DNA from: Sapria himalayana
Taxonomy: Eukaryota > Streptophyta > Magnoliopsida > Malpighiales > Rafflesiaceae
DNA: 64,000 nucleotides
Reading direction: 5' to 3'
Assembly (NCBI GenBank): GCA_029783825.1
Contig: JAREIK010000801.1
Coordinates: 11,372,391 to 11,436,390 of the forward strand
The notes below the pieces were generated by a model. The model saw only the letters and a list, made by a program, of their open reading frames with translations, ran no database searches and was not told the DNA's origin. A program made the position numbers and the translations under genes. This document shows, piece by piece, positions 26,714 through 39,419 of this stretch. Position 1 is the stretch's first letter. Every line of letters starts with the position of its first letter.

Positions 26714-26746
<33 letters not shown>
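26639..26746. repeat. GT, poly-G and TA simple-repeat cluster
   Basis: A GT run is followed by 18 G, one A and 12 G (26,655-26,685), then TATATG/TA repeats to 26,746. It lies in an endonuclease V intron about 210 bp before the GHRISL exon; on the transcribed sense strand it is poly-C. Confidence 0.95.
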
Positions 26747-26755
<9 letters not shown>

Positions 26756-27047
26756 GCAATGATAGGATATCGAAAAACAATATGATTCTCATAATATGAT
26801 ACCTATTATAGTATCTCACATTCACTTAAAAGAAACTTGGATTCATCTTTAAAAATGTTGAAATGTATAATACTTTTTGTATTTATTATAATTATGTATT
26901 CAGTTGTATCTTATCCAGGTAGTGCATGCTCACACACAGACACATAAGTTAGGACTATTGTAATCATATCTAATTTATTTTATTTTATTCAAACACACAT
27001 ACACAAGTAATATGTACACATATATACATTAAGAATACAAATAAAAG

Positions 27048-27200
27048 ACCATATATAATACACAAGACTCCCACCATGTCGGGTCTTGGAAATATAAATC
27101 TCATTAACACTTATCCCCCAACAAATCAAAGAAATTACGTTTAATAGATTTTGACCCTAAAAATTACCACTCTTGAACAAAAATAATTATTATCATACTA
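27048..27200 (-). repeat. SINE-like copy 1
   Basis: On the minus strand it reads ..agggtcaaaatctattaaacg..tttctttgatttg.. ..gagtcttgtgtatt, matching the family described at 47,081. Confidence 0.6.
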
Positions 27201-28104
27201 AGACATGATCACTATGTCAAGAATATATATATATATATAATATCTATGTGTATATATAATATATATGTATACATGTGCATAGATAAAAATAAAATAAAAA
27301 AATTAGAAGGGAGTGTTTTTTTCATAAATTAAGATAACTCATAGTACAATAATAATAAAAGTAATTGTATAAAATAAAACCATAAAGAATATCTAAACTC
27401 CAAATAAAAATTTCAATGCAATAAAATGTATAAATGTGTGTCTTGGTATAATAGGCAAAATGGATTGAGACAACTCACATGTTGGAAGCTTTTATCCATA
27501 ATAATATATAAAAATAAACATAAGAGGATGGGATACCTAGGATAACTCATCCGGTAGAGAGATTATTTAATTTATCTCTCAAACTCTTTGTGCATAGTTA
27601 TTTTATTTAAAATCTCTCTCTAGATCAAGATAAAATGACACACAGCTTATAGATAATTTACTATGAGAAAAGAAATACAATAAAAAAATAATGAAAAAAA
27701 TATCATATTAATGAAATAATTTATGATTAATAGTATATTTTTTCAAAAATACTTCAAACACTCATCAAAAAATATATATTTAAATTGTCTCGATTAAAAA
27801 TTTATTCTTCCTTTCTATAATTATATTTTCTGAGGACATGCCAACGAAGAAATTTTGGTGCATCAACCCAAGATCAATATAATAAATGTGAAAATTATTC
27901 AATACATATTTTGATATATAATCATTCTTAATTAATTTATGTTTTTATTTACCTAATTTTGTATGTAATATTATATAAATACTAACACACTGAATCTCAA
28001 AAGAACTATACAGTTATATGTATTCCAATGATAATAATACTGAGATAATTAAACTCTTAAGACATTTTTGTGTTACATGCACATATTGAATATCATATCT
28101 TATT

Positions 28105-28260
28105 ATGATATAAGTATTTTCATTTAAGAATAATAGGTCTTATATTCAAAAATTATTAGACACAAACTTTCTATTTTTAGGAATAAACTGTCAAGATATT
28201 AACTTATCTCATATCTCACATTAAAATAGGAATTTTGTGTACTGGGTATAATCTCCTATT
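28105..28260 (+). repeat. SINE-like copy 2
   Basis: Family landmarks 'ggtcttatattcaaaaatt', 'ttttaggaataaactgtcaagatatta' and 'ttgtgtactgggtataatctcc' are present on the plus strand. Confidence 0.62.
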
Positions 28261-28360
28261 AAACAAATTTTGTATTTTTTATGTAAAGACTAAAAAATAT
28301 AAATATAAATTATGATTTAAAATGAAAAGAAAAATTAATCAAATCTTTACTTATACATGT

Positions 28361-29620
28361 TTAATTGACAAGGTAAGAAACACTAATATATTTTTATAAC
28401 TAATATATCTCATACTTTAGTGTTGAGATATCTTTAATTGAAGCATACAATATTCTCAACTTGATTAGTAATGAGTGACCAAGTCAAGAATATATAAGTA
28501 ATATATCATCTATATTCAAATATCTAGTAAGATACTTTACTCTAGAATAAGAAACATACATATTAGTATATTTTTGAGGCTAACAATAACAAAAAAAAAT
28601 AGGAGGTTGAATGATGACTATTAATCAATGAAAGTTAAAAAATCACTATTAGGATAAGTGGGATCCCATGGTGCAACTTTTGTTTAAAGTAGTTACATCA
28701 CTTGATAAAAGATACTTTTATTGAATGGAGTTAATAGGATAGATAGTGTTCGTTCCAAAATAAGATAATATTTATACTCACTAAAATCATATCAATTTCT
28801 GATAAAAAATATTTATATCCCTCTTGAGTACTGAAATAACCAAAAAAAATCACTTCTCAAAATCCTAGATGCAAACTTGTCTCATCTTAGAGAGCAATTG
28901 AAAATAAAATAAATATATCTAAAAATTCTAAAAGAGAAACTAAGTAATTTCAATCAATGATGTAGAATCTAAAATAATATAAACTAATAATTGATAAAAA
29001 AAGATACTAATTAATAAGATAAATTGCAGTTAAAACTATATCTCCCTAAAAATATTTTAAAATTCTTTTTTCATATAGGAGTGTCAAAGATATCTCAATA
29101 AACTATTATCTTAGAATATTATATTCTTCCTTTCAACAAACTCAATCTATTAATATATAATCTCATGATTCATATAGTAAGTATTGAATCAGTGTTTGTG
29201 ATGTATATTTTAATAAAATCATTACTTCTTAATTTTTGATATTTTAATCAAATTATTTTTTTACTATTATATGAAAATTTTGAAAAATAAACAAAATTTA
29301 TAATTTATCAATAAAAAAGATAAAATTATATATATCTCGAGTATTTATTAAAAAAAATTGATTAGATACTTAAATCTATCTTTGTTCACATCTCTATTTG
29401 GTCTTATACATTTGAGTATACCAAATTGAATAAGTCTTTCTTGAAATGGCAGGTAAGATAAGAAACTTTTGTATATTTTCCTAATTAATATACCTCATAT
29501 TTTATGATTGAAATACCATTAAAACCAAGATAAAATATTCTCACATTGCCACTAATGAGTAACCAAGCTAAAAAAATACAAGTGAATAGTCCAAATAATT
29601 AAATATCTAGAACAAGATCT
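28361..29620. repeat. Two further copies of the 0.5-kb dispersed AT-rich repeat
   Basis: 28,361-28,560 and 29,430-29,620 share 'aactaatatatctcatactt' and 'atattctcaacttgattagtaatgag' landmarks with 640-770. The DNA between them and on to 30,300 shows nothing I recognise. Confidence 0.6.
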
Positions 29621-30329
29621 TAGTGTCGAAAAGACAACATACAATTCACAATGTTCAACCCAAATGAAAACTTTATCAGAATCTCATGATCTTACAAATA
29701 AATATCATTAAAATAAAAATAAAATTAGAAATACATTATTTGAAAAGATAATTCATAGAAAGCAAACTAATAGGAAAATCAAAAATAAACAAGACCAAAT
29801 AAAATAATAAAAACTCAAATTAGATACAACTATATCCAATAGATTATGAATATTTAACATTGTCAATAATAATATTTTTAGAATATAAAAAAATAAAAAA
29901 TAAAAAATATTTATTAATAATATGAGTATTAACTCATATATCAAAAATCATAAATCTGAAGTGAGTGTATGATTGAAAATAAAGTATTACTATTTTAAAA
30001 GTTCATTATACTCATCTAGTAATTGCAAGTATCAGAGTAGATATCTTTCTGAGTACCATGAGATAACTCCAATAATTAGTCTATCTCCCTGATAATTGTG
30101 TAAAGCTATCGATTTTTTTAATGGATATAATATCTAATAATTATCTTCAGTATGACTCATCTTCTTGCAGTAGGTTCACTAAATTGAGATTTTCCTCCAT
30201 CCATCTCAACTATGATAATCTCTCATCATACTTCATCACAAATTTTTAGTTTCTCCAAAAAGAAAATAAAACTACCCCAAATTAGGGTTTTTACAAATCT
30301 TAATATCTATTTTTTTATAATTCTAGCAA

Positions 30330-30600
30330 AACCATTATTAGGATTTCTTCCCAAAATAGCATTGTGCACCACCACCGCGTGCCTACTAGTAATAGTGTAT
30401 GTTGCCCCCAATTGTGTGCACCTATTACCACCAACCTCGTGTGCATGTTGCCACCATCAAGCATGCATGTTGCCACCATCAAGTATGCATGTTGCCAACA
30501 TCACGTACACTTGAAGCTAACACCATGCATGCTTGCTACTAACCACCACGGACATCATCATCTTATACACAAATGAATCACTGTTCATGATTGCACTATA
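30330..30600. repeat. Low-complexity ACC/GCATGTTGCC-rich stretch
   Basis: Imperfect repeats of 'gcatgttgccaccatcaa' at 30,440-30,500 create spurious Cys/His-rich frames. No gene is supported. Confidence 0.7.
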
Positions 30601-30810
30601 TTAGTAAAGTGCATGCAAATTTCCCCATAGGGATTATAAACCTTCCCCACGTAAACCTAAGGTTCAATTTTTCCTAGGTTAGCATTGATGTCTTGTTACA
30701 AAATAATGCTACAAATAAATATAATTACACTATGAATAAAATGTATATATCAAATATTCTTATATAATGATCAAAAATGAGTGATACATCTCACATATCA
30801 GTTGCTTCCA

Positions 30811-30970
30811 TGGAGATCATACCTATTACACAAAGCACTTGATTTAGCTCGGGAACTAGAAGAAATTAATATTTCAACAACCTTATTCCTGAAAATCAAA
30901 GAGACTACATCTAATAAATCTCAAACCTGAGACCTACAACCTTTGTAAGAAGGTAATTGTTATTGCATTA
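30811..30970 (-). repeat. SINE-like copy 3
   Basis: The minus strand reads 'ggtctcaggtttgagatt' (box-B-like), 'ctctttgattttcaggaata' and 'gtgctttgtgtaataggta', the same order as other family copies. Confidence 0.68.
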
Positions 30971-31361
30971 AGATATAACTTTTAATATATATATACAACA
31001 CAATAATTTCTAAAATAATCAATCATCTCAGTATTATTCTCACACAAAAATATTTAACTTAAATTCTTATTAGATATTATATATTGGGATTTATAAAATC
31101 ACACTGATCTAATCAAAGTACAAAACTAAAATAAAAAAAAAAATAAATAACCTACAATAATATTGATATCTAATTTTTGGTATCTTTGTTAAAGTTAATA
31201 TATGTCTTTCAAATAGTTGATCCTCCCATTGACAGTTGATCCTCATCAAGCTCATCTACATAATAATACAAAAGCTAAATAGATTGATGACTTATATATA
31301 ATTACACTTTCTTATAATTATCTTTATGCTGAATAAAGTCAACCAAAAAGAGTAATAGAAC

Positions 31362-34300
31362 TAGAGGTGTCAAACGGGCCGGCCCAGCACGGCACGGCCC
31401 ATTTTTCACGTGCCCTGCCGTGCTACCGTGCCGTGCCCGGCACGGCACGGTTTTTTAAAGTCGGGCACGGCACGGCCAGTGGGCACGGCGAGGCCGTGCC
31501 GTGCCGTGCCCGGCCCGCTCGGGCACGGTTGGCTTGGCCAGGCGGCACGGGCGCACGGCAGGGGCATGGTAGGCGAGGCGGGGCAGGAGCCGCATGGCTG
31601 GACCTGGTCTCCTGGACCGGCTCAACCGGGGTCCGGGTCCCGGGAGCCAAGCACGGGCACGGCCCGTGCTTGGCACTTGGCAGATTATAAAAAAATTTTT
31701 TTTTTTAATTTTTTTATTAAGTTTCTGTTTATCTGTATTTACTTTAGAGTTTATGTAATAAATAAAAAATAAAATTTTTTGTAAAAAATATTACATTTAA
31801 AATTAAATGTAACAAACAAAAATTAGAAAATTTATTTTTTTTTTCAATTAAGTTTAGCATATTTTAATATTATAATGTATTAATTAAATATTAAAATTTA
31901 AAGTTAATAAATTTTAAAATAAAATTTAAATCTTAAAATAATAAATAAATACATTAAGTTAGTAAAAATTTTAATTAAAAAAAATTTAAACTACACAAAT
32001 AAAAATTATCATTCATGCTTTTGAAACCAATACTCCGAAAAAAAAAGTATAAGTTTCAACACAACGTATAATACAAAGTACAAACAAAGCGTATAAATAA
32101 AAAAAATAAAAAAATATCGAAAAAAAAGAGCAGATGAGCATCAATCGTCAAGCGGCATATCATGAGAATCATCAGCCGCAACATCAAGATCAGTATCATA
32201 TGGGTCATCATCATCGGCAATCAGCTCCTCCGCCATCGTAGTGGATGTGGATGCGACTGCAGTGTCTGTCACAGTCCCAGCTTCAGCATGATCACTGATG
32301 CTAAATCTCGATTCCTCCCAATCCTTCAAACATGCCAAGGCCTCAACCATATCTGGACGTAATCTCGATCTCCTATCCGAAATCACGTTCACTGCAACAG
32401 AAAAAACAGACTCCGATGCTACGCTCGACACCGGAGGAGTCAGTAGATCCCGTGCCATCCTAGATAGCACGGGATAGACGGACTCATATGATTTCCACCA
32501 CTGTAATAAATCAGGATTTTTATTGTCAGAAGATGATAGGATTGAGCAGTAATCGGTATCTAAGTACCGAGACAGCTCGCTCCTATGTGAAGGTCCACCC
32601 CTACGTTTCCCCCTCGCTAGGTTAATGGAATAAGCGTCATCTCCGAACAAGGTATCAGAGTCCGTACTCACAGTCTCAACACCACCACCACTATACCTAG
32701 TATCATAGTATGTGAACAGGTCTGTCAACTTCTCGTAAATGAACCCTTGAGGTGGCTCTTCCAGGTTCATGCACGAGGAAATGAAAGTCAGGGTGTTTTC
32801 AACCCCTTCCACATTAGCCCTAGGGTCCATGCATGCTGCGAGGCAATAAAGAGATGGAATGGTGGACCAGTACTTCAGGTACTTGGTCTCCATCTCTGCA
32901 ACCATATGGCTGAGCGTCGGGTCCGCTCGATACATCCTAAACATGCTACTAATGTTGCATATGCAACGGAGTGCAATGCAAGTGGTGGGCGTATAAACTG
33001 ACGAATACATGTTCGTCGTGTCATAAAATATCTTCAGGAATTTCATTTATGAAATTCCTGAATCCCAGTCAGTGTCGTCAACAATAAGTTCGCCACTCTT
33101 ACTATTGACGTAGTCGGATATCACGTGTTCATATCCAACACATGATTCCAACATCAGGTACGTGTAATTCCAACGATGTCTCACATCAGATTGGAATTTC
33201 TTCTTCTTAAGATTCGCAGACAAACAGAGATTACCAAACTCTTGTAGTTTGCGAGGAGTGCGAATAAACTTGAGTGCATTGCGTATATTTTCCAACGCGG
33301 GGGAACACACCTCCATACCCGCTTGAACTATCAGGTTAATAACATGACACATGCATCTGACATGAAATATCTCTCCTAAAGGTGCGTCTCTAATATTTCT
33401 AACAAACATATTAATCACTACTCCATTATTCGCAGCATTATCGAAAGTGACACTAAAATTTTATTTTGAATTTTATATTCCCTAAATATTTTCATCATAC
33501 ACTCAAAAATGGTCGGGCCATCATGAGGATGAAGAATCTCAGTGAATCCTAATATTTTTTTATTTATTATCCAGTTTGAATCGACATAATGACTCGTGAT
33601 ACATGCATAAGAAGAATCATCGTGACATGTCCATATATCGGACGTCACGGACACCACTCCACTAAATGCCAAAATTTCCTTAATTATTTTTTGTTTTTCT
33701 AACTTATATATCTTTAGTATGTCACTCCTAGATGTGGACCTAGGAATCCTACGATAGGATGGCTGAAAATAAGTCTGCATGATGCGCACTACCCTCAGAT
33801 CTTCCGAAAATCTGATCGGAAGACCCATCAATGTGATGAGCCTGGCCATGCCGTCCCTACCCAACTCGCTGGAGTATACGAAGGGAGTAAACTTTGAGAC
33901 TGAACTCGATCCAGTCTCAAAAAATGTAGTGCCAAGTTGCGTTTGCCTAGGATCTAACGGTCCATGTTTTTTGGAGCATATTTCAGCATGCCTCTTTAGG
34001 TGCCCAGTCCCACATGTACTCTTGCATGTTAAAAGTCTCATACAATATTTGCACTGTGCCATTTCATGTTCCTCACCCCTAACATCTAATTGTGTTATGA
34101 TTTTAAAATGTGTCCAAACTACAGAAGTCCTCCTAGTTTTTTGTTTTTTAGAACTTTGGGCTGAGATGACAGGAGAAACCAAAGTTTCAGGAGCCACAGA
34201 CGTTTGTGTAACACTAACATTTTCATTTTCCAAATTTAAATATGTGTTAGGTGAATTTGTCATTTTTTATTTTTCGTACGTTTTTCTAGAGAGAGAAGCT

Positions 34301-35141
34301 TTAGAGAGAGAAAATAAAAAAAAAAGTAAATTATATTACCCGGTAAAAGCAATGAGGTCACTCACGTGCAAGATGCACCGCAAGAAGCTTTGATGTTCAA
34401 AACTCAAGTTGAGTTTCACGAAAATCCAAGCCGAAATCAAAATCACGAGGACCGAGAGAGAAAAGCACGGTTTATGTGAGAGAGAGAAAATATTGAGAGG
34501 ATTTATGTTTTTGAAAAACATAAATTTTATAGGGAGGGGGTAGATTTTATAGGCTAAATAAAGTTTTTTTTTTTTTTAAATTATTTTTTTATTATTTTTT
34601 TGAATTTTTTTAATATATTTAAGGGGCAGAATCACGAGGACCGTTGGATTCTACCCCCTAGCCGTTGGAGTCGAATCCAAGGGCTGAAAATCGCTCAAAG
34701 TTTGAAATTTTTTTTTTCCGTTGGAAAATTTGAATTTCTCGGTTCTAAGTCAGTGGAGTCGGTTTTCGGCAAAAAAGACCGCGGGTCGGGTCTGTTTGGA
34801 CCCGAGCCGCGGTCTTTTTACCGGGGGGGCCCGGATGGGTCGAGTCACGACTCAGTGAGTCGTGAGTCGTGACTCACGACTCACGCCACGGCACGCGTGG
34901 CACGCCGCCAGTGCCACGCGTGCCTGCGGGACCGGCACGGGATGGACCCGTGCCGGCGTGCCGTGCCTAGGCACGAGCCGTGCCGGGCCAGGCACGGCAC
35001 GGCACGGAACGTGCCTTACTTCGCCCGGGCACAGCACGGGCCCGGGCATGGTTTTTGAACGTGCCGGGCCGGCCCAGGCACGGCCGAACCGTGCCGTGCC
35101 TCGTGCTGGGCCATGCCGGCCCGGCCCGTTTGACACCTCTA
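31362..35141 (-). mobile_element. Near-complete hAT (Ac-like) DNA transposon, 3,780 bp
   Basis: The element is bounded by terminal inverted repeats of 19 bp, TAGAGGTGTCAAACGGGCC at the left and its complement at the right. It is flanked by a perfect 8-bp target duplication, AATAGAAC, at 31,354-31,361 and 35,142-35,149. Eight-base duplications are diagnostic of hAT. Both ends (about 31,380-31,680 and 34,840-35,130) are strikingly GC-rich and packed with GGCACGG/CCGTGCC motifs, probably transposase-binding sites. The inside is AT-rich apart from the minus-strand transposase. The element sits in the last recognised intron of the endonuclease V gene, with its transposase in the same orientation as the gene. 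The lack of CpG decay and the intact duplication indicate a recent insertion. Confidence 0.95.
32141..34263 (-). pseudogene. BED-type hAT transposase with one frameshift and one stop
   Basis: The product cuts and pastes the transposon. Reading right to left, a 281-codon segment starts at 34,263. It has a BED zinc finger (W50, C71, C74, H92, C96) and the first catalytic Asp in SVTSDIW (D209). The frame breaks near 33,457: an older copy at 17.5-21.7 kb reads KIFS.. FDN through here with one extra base, so a single-base deletion is the simplest cause; the second catalytic Asp (FDN) lies just after it. A 123-codon segment follows to an in-frame TAA at 33,047-33,049. The remaining 301 codons hold the insertion/C-terminal region with ASESVFS (third acidic residue) and the hAT dimerisation domain near LLQWWKS. 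Total length, about 707 codons, is normal. It is not translatable as one protein as it stands. Confidence 0.92.
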
Positions 35142-36359
35142 AATAGAACTTATAATATTCAAACACAACTCAATTGATGAATCACCAGAAACACATCTTT
35201 AGAGACTAAACTCTGTCAAATTCTAAAAAATATACTTTTGTTGAGATATAATAAAAGGAGATTAGAATTTTATTGAATTAAACACAAAATAATAATAAAA
35301 ATTCAAAATTAAAAAAAAATATCAAAAATTAAAAATTATTAAATTTTAGTATGCTCTCTCTCTCTGGTTTGTAATCCTTACCCACAAACATAGCCCTAAG
35401 ATCTAATTTTCCAAATGATTGACTTCTATACCATGTTAAAATTAGTATAGTAAAAATAATAATGAACTATGAACACAACTCATTTCAACACAAATTAAAA
35501 TTAATAACACAATTTTTTTCAATGATACAACTCAAACTCATAATGATCACTCAACTTTAAAAAAATGACCTCCAAGTCATGAGTTATTAAAATTAATAAT
35601 TTTTTTATCATTATTTTTCTCCAGGCAAAAACTATGTTGTGTCACACGTGATTAACCTCTGGGCAAAAAAAGAGCCAAGAAGATTATCATATGTCATTTG
35701 CATTTTATATCTTTCTCGTTGGTTGATCCTTTAATAAATCCAATTAATAATCGCAGAGAAAGTTTATTTTATAATTTCTTAGTTTTTTTTCTAGTTCAAA
35801 CATATTAGAATTCAGTTAGTTAATAATTTGGTCCTAGTTCGAACTGACACGTAATTTATTTTTCTTTCTATCTCAATGCATTAGAATTTTACACATTAGT
35901 TTAAGAAAGGATATTGAAGACTGCTAAAATTAGTGCTTTTACTTTCTAATTTTACTTGTGTATTTAATGGAAACACCCAACTTGAACAATGCCCGAATCA
36001 GTTTGTCCTTCTATAATAGAGAAGTATATGTGTGCTGTTTGTATCCAAGTTAAAGAAGTTAATTTTAGTTTCAGTTAGTAGAAGAAAAATGCAGTTATGT
36101 TCTGTGGAACCCTGGATTAGCACATGACTATGCATTGCCAGCTGATACCCAGTGGTCAATGGCTTTCAAACCATGATGAATGAAATACATAGACCTTTTA
36201 GCAGAGGTTTCTAATAATATCAGACAATTGAGGGGAACTACATACAGCCAAAACAACCAACTAAAAATCAATCAATTTATATATTGACAACTTAACTTGC
36301 ACTTTCACCAGCAACTTATAAATATAACTTTTAAGCATTTTCTTAAAAATACAACTTAC

Positions 36360-36476
36360 TGCACCCCATGTGTTTCCAGAACGCCCTATTAGAGATATAA
36401 AGCTTTTTCCAACATTTTTCTTGCCTAGAAGAAGATTATCCACTTGCCATTTACTAAGACCATCCACATAGTGCAA
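36360..36476 (-). CDS. ENDOV: Endonuclease V, exon LHYVDGL...TWGA
   Basis: This 117-bp phase-0 exon encodes 39 residues starting LHYVDGLSKW and ending GRSGNTWGA. It corresponds to the region after the catalytic lysine, where relatives have LHHVDGL and SGRTWGA. The acceptor is ttttttcag and the donor gtaagt, both near consensus. The frame continues into the adjacent intron, so an open-frame caller would merge exon and intron. The next intron is about 9.9 kb and contains the young 3.8-kb hAT element plus SINE-like copies and a poly-G tract. Confidence 0.93.
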
Positions 36477-36658
36477 CTGAAAAAAACCAAAATCAATTGC
36501 CAACATTTTCCTTGGTTAGACCCATTAGTCAGCCAAATGAATGACTGACATAAACTAAACATACAGAGAATTATAAGTAACATAAACCAAAATATGTTCA
36601 GATTTGATAGAGCAACAACAAAGTGATAAAAGTAATTGAAAACCTAAGAGAAGCTCAC

Positions 36659-36723
36659 ATTCTTTCCAACCCCAATAGAAGGAATATTGGCCAAAACACC
36701 AAGATGACAAGCCAAACCAAAAC
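36659..36723 (-). CDS. ENDOV: Endonuclease V, exon with GVGK catalytic lysine
   Basis: This 65-bp exon supplies GT of the split glycine codon and then 21 residues, FGLACHLGVLANIPSIGVGK plus N. The lysine in GVGK is the conserved active-site lysine of the family. The acceptor is ttattttgtag and the donor gtgagc. It is followed by the only short intron of the locus, 182 bp, so this exon and the next form a compact pair, probably the ancestral gene density. The preceding intron is about 5.7 kb and carries a SINE-like copy, a copia LTR/primer-site remnant, hAT debris and a copia RT relic. Confidence 0.93.
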
Positions 36724-36860
36724 CTACAAAATAAGATAGTGACTTATTAGGAATTTTTATGGCAGATAAAAAAATAATATTACAAGGACTCACATGCATT
36801 GTAATTTGTGTTAACTAAATGATACAATCTAATCTCTTAACTATTTACAAGAATTCATGT

Positions 36861-37020
36861 CTTAGTGCAACTACAACTTCATACATCAAAAAGCAGCAAG
36901 TCTTTGATTCAAAACTCATCAAACACAATCTCTTTAATTTTTGGAAATAAGACTATCGAGATATTAACATCTCTCAGACCTCAAGCTAAGAAAGAATCTT
37001 GTGCACTAGGTATTAACTTT
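36861..37020 (+). repeat. SINE-like copy 4
   Basis: Contains 'ctttgattcaaaactcatc' (box-B-like), 'tctctttaatttttggaaata' and 'cttgtgcactaggtatta'. It lies in an endonuclease V intron. 37,140-37,320 is slightly GC-richer and unclassified. Confidence 0.68.
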
Positions 37021-37779
37021 TAGTCTCTTGACTATTTCAATCTATTTTGTAACAAATAGGTAGATCATGCCTAGTCCAACTTAATTTTTGCCTGGAAGTC
37101 CTTTTTTTTAAGTAAAGTGGTCATTTTGACTATTGGTAAAATTGAGCAGGGTAGCTCAGCTAAGTGGTGAAATCAGCGCTGTTGAGCATACCCGACCACT
37201 TATCTATTTGGGCAGGCAAAATCTGCTGATGTCATGATCACTAGGTTTGTCTAGGTCCCATCTCTTGGGAACTAGGTCGGGTTGACCCAATGAAATTATA
37301 TAACAAGTCATGATTTCTCAACATGTTTCTTAGCATAACAAGTTTTGATGAACATGGTTAGGCAACCCAAATTGTCACCATCAATAAGATTGTATTGAGA
37401 AGTAGCTAAGAAAATTACCACATCACCATCTCAGTAATTACTGCCAAAGTTCTGGGAGGTATTTTTAAGATGCATATCAAAATGAAGTGAGCTAAAAACA
37501 CCTTTGTACATTTGAAACAAGAAAATATTTGAGGAGTAATTAAGAGAATTCTTCAATTTCTTCCAAAGAAGAATCAAAAGATTGAGATCAAGAACGTCCT
37601 CTGAAAAATTAGATAACTCAGATGGCATACTATGAGAATGAAAGGTATGACTTTTACTCGCGTGGGCAAGGGTGTTTGATCTATCTAATCTTCAATTTTC
37701 AGTTAAAACTAAATGGCTACTAAATTTTAGTAACATGATCTCAGAGTTGCTCAATTAGAAAAAGTTTTACCTATCTAAA

Positions 37780-37957
37780 TTCTTATTTATAATCAAAATT
37801 GTTGCAATTTGATTATTTATTTTATTTTGTGTTATTTTATTTTTTTGATGAGCACATCAAATTTGTGGGTTTCCCCAATTCATTTTGTATGTTTTATAAG
37901 GATATGCTTGTATGATATTATAATTATGAGTTTTATATTTATACATGGTATCAGAGC
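37780..37957 (+). repeat. Copia LTR end with exact tRNA-Met primer site
   Basis: 37,946-37,957 reads tggtatcagagc, the canonical copia primer-binding site complementary to the initiator tRNA-Met 3' end. The preceding AT-rich sequence with 'gatgagcacatcaaatttgtggg' resembles LTR tails near 55,370 and 45,110. No coding region of this element was recognised downstream. Confidence 0.75.
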
Positions 37958-38551
37958 ATATTAGTTGTAAGTAAAGTTGTCAATGAATTTTTGAGGGACC
38001 AAGAGAAAACCAATTCCAACAAGAAGAATGGCTAGCTATGTAATATTTTAGTCGAGCATTCTCAATTGCATTTTGCAGTAACTTCGCGCATGAACAAGGT
38101 TATGAGTTGTTCTTGTGCTGAAATGCATAGTATACACCTAAGAAACAAAAATTTACTGATTGGTGTGTAGTAGGTGCACATGAGGGTGTTTGAATCTGCG
38201 AAGTAACCTCGAGTAAGAGTGAGCATAATTTGCACAATATTTGTGCACTTGATTTAACCAGTGTTAGAACACAAATTTTACAGAGCTATTACCGAGATTG
38301 TTAGGAGAAGCTGAATATTTTAATTTAGAGTAATTTTATATTTTAAGATTTCAGATTAACAAAATTCTAGTTTCAATTGACATATGAACAGAGATTATCA
38401 CAACAGATATAGATCACTCCAGAGACAACTGTTTGATATTATTTCCAGGATGGAAACCAATATTTACACAGTATTGAATATTGAGAAAGATATGTTGATT
38501 ATTAGAGTAATCTAAAGATTCTCATAAAGTTCATTCATTATGGCATTTACT

Positions 38552-38945
38552 TATAGATGACAAAAGAGGCTGGGCAGCCCAGACCCGACCCATAGCACAG
38601 CCAGCACAAAAGGCATGACGAGGGGACTGCACATGCATGTTCATGATGGATATGTTAAACAAAGGTGCGTGAAGTTCACTCACTAAATATATTGTATTAT
38701 AAAGGAAAGTGTAAAGTACACATGCCCCATTAAAAAAAAAAAAAACTATTACTTTTGCAATGACCTCCAACAATGACATTGATGCACGTCATTATCTTGT
38801 TGAAATTCAAAAAATATTATTATATATAATGTTGAAAAAGAAAAAAAATTAAAAATTATATGAATGAATGTCAACCATTGGATTTCTGTCCAACGGATGA
38901 GGACAGAAATCCAATGGCTATTATAGATCTGCCCACAAAAATGAA
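38552..38945. repeat. hAT-derived debris with perfect hairpin
   Basis: It begins with a family-like end (tatagatgacaaaagaggctgggc) and ends with 'gcagatc' next to a segment resembling the subterminal region of the 3.8-kb hAT near 34,620-34,680 (the 'gttggattct' block). A 17-bp perfect inverted repeat with a 9-base loop lies at 38,875-38,917. The right terminus was not found. Confidence 0.55.
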
Positions 38946-39419
38946 TAAAAAAATTAAAAAATAATAATACTTTAATCTTAAATTATTTGTGAATAAGAAA
39001 TTAATATGTATAATTTGTCACAATGCCTAAGTTATTGTGAAAACTTCTAAAAAAAATCAAATTCCAAAATAAAACAATGACAAGGACATTACCAAATTAG
39101 ATGAGAAAAGATTACGATTATCATGGCTAAAACCATTTTAAGGGACTATGACCCGAATAAAGATAACATGAGCTTACTCTTTTATAAAGATTCTAGAAGA
39201 TTTGAGAATGTTCTAGAATATCCAAGATAAACTCAAGAGTATTGTAAGACTTATTCCCAAGATTATGTTCTAAAATTCTTCCAATTTTTTTTTCAATTAA
39301 AGTAAGGTCACGATACTTGGCATGATCTTGATCATTAATATAGAGGACTCTCTTTATATAAGAAGAATTTTTCCTCACTTGTATTGATTTAAAAGTTTTA
39401 TAATTATTTATAATTTTAC

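Noticed and set aside
31367..31772. Several overlapping open frames of 70-120 residues on both strands
   Set aside because: They lie in GC-rich GGCACGG repeats at the hAT end, where stops are rare in every frame; the products are Gly/Arg/Ala/Pro-rich with no family resemblance.
33779..34393. 204-residue plus-strand frame
   Set aside because: It is the antisense shadow of the BED-finger part of the hAT transposase.
34852..35177. Overlapping frames near the right hAT end
   Set aside because: Same cause as at the left end; subterminal binding-motif repeats, not genes.
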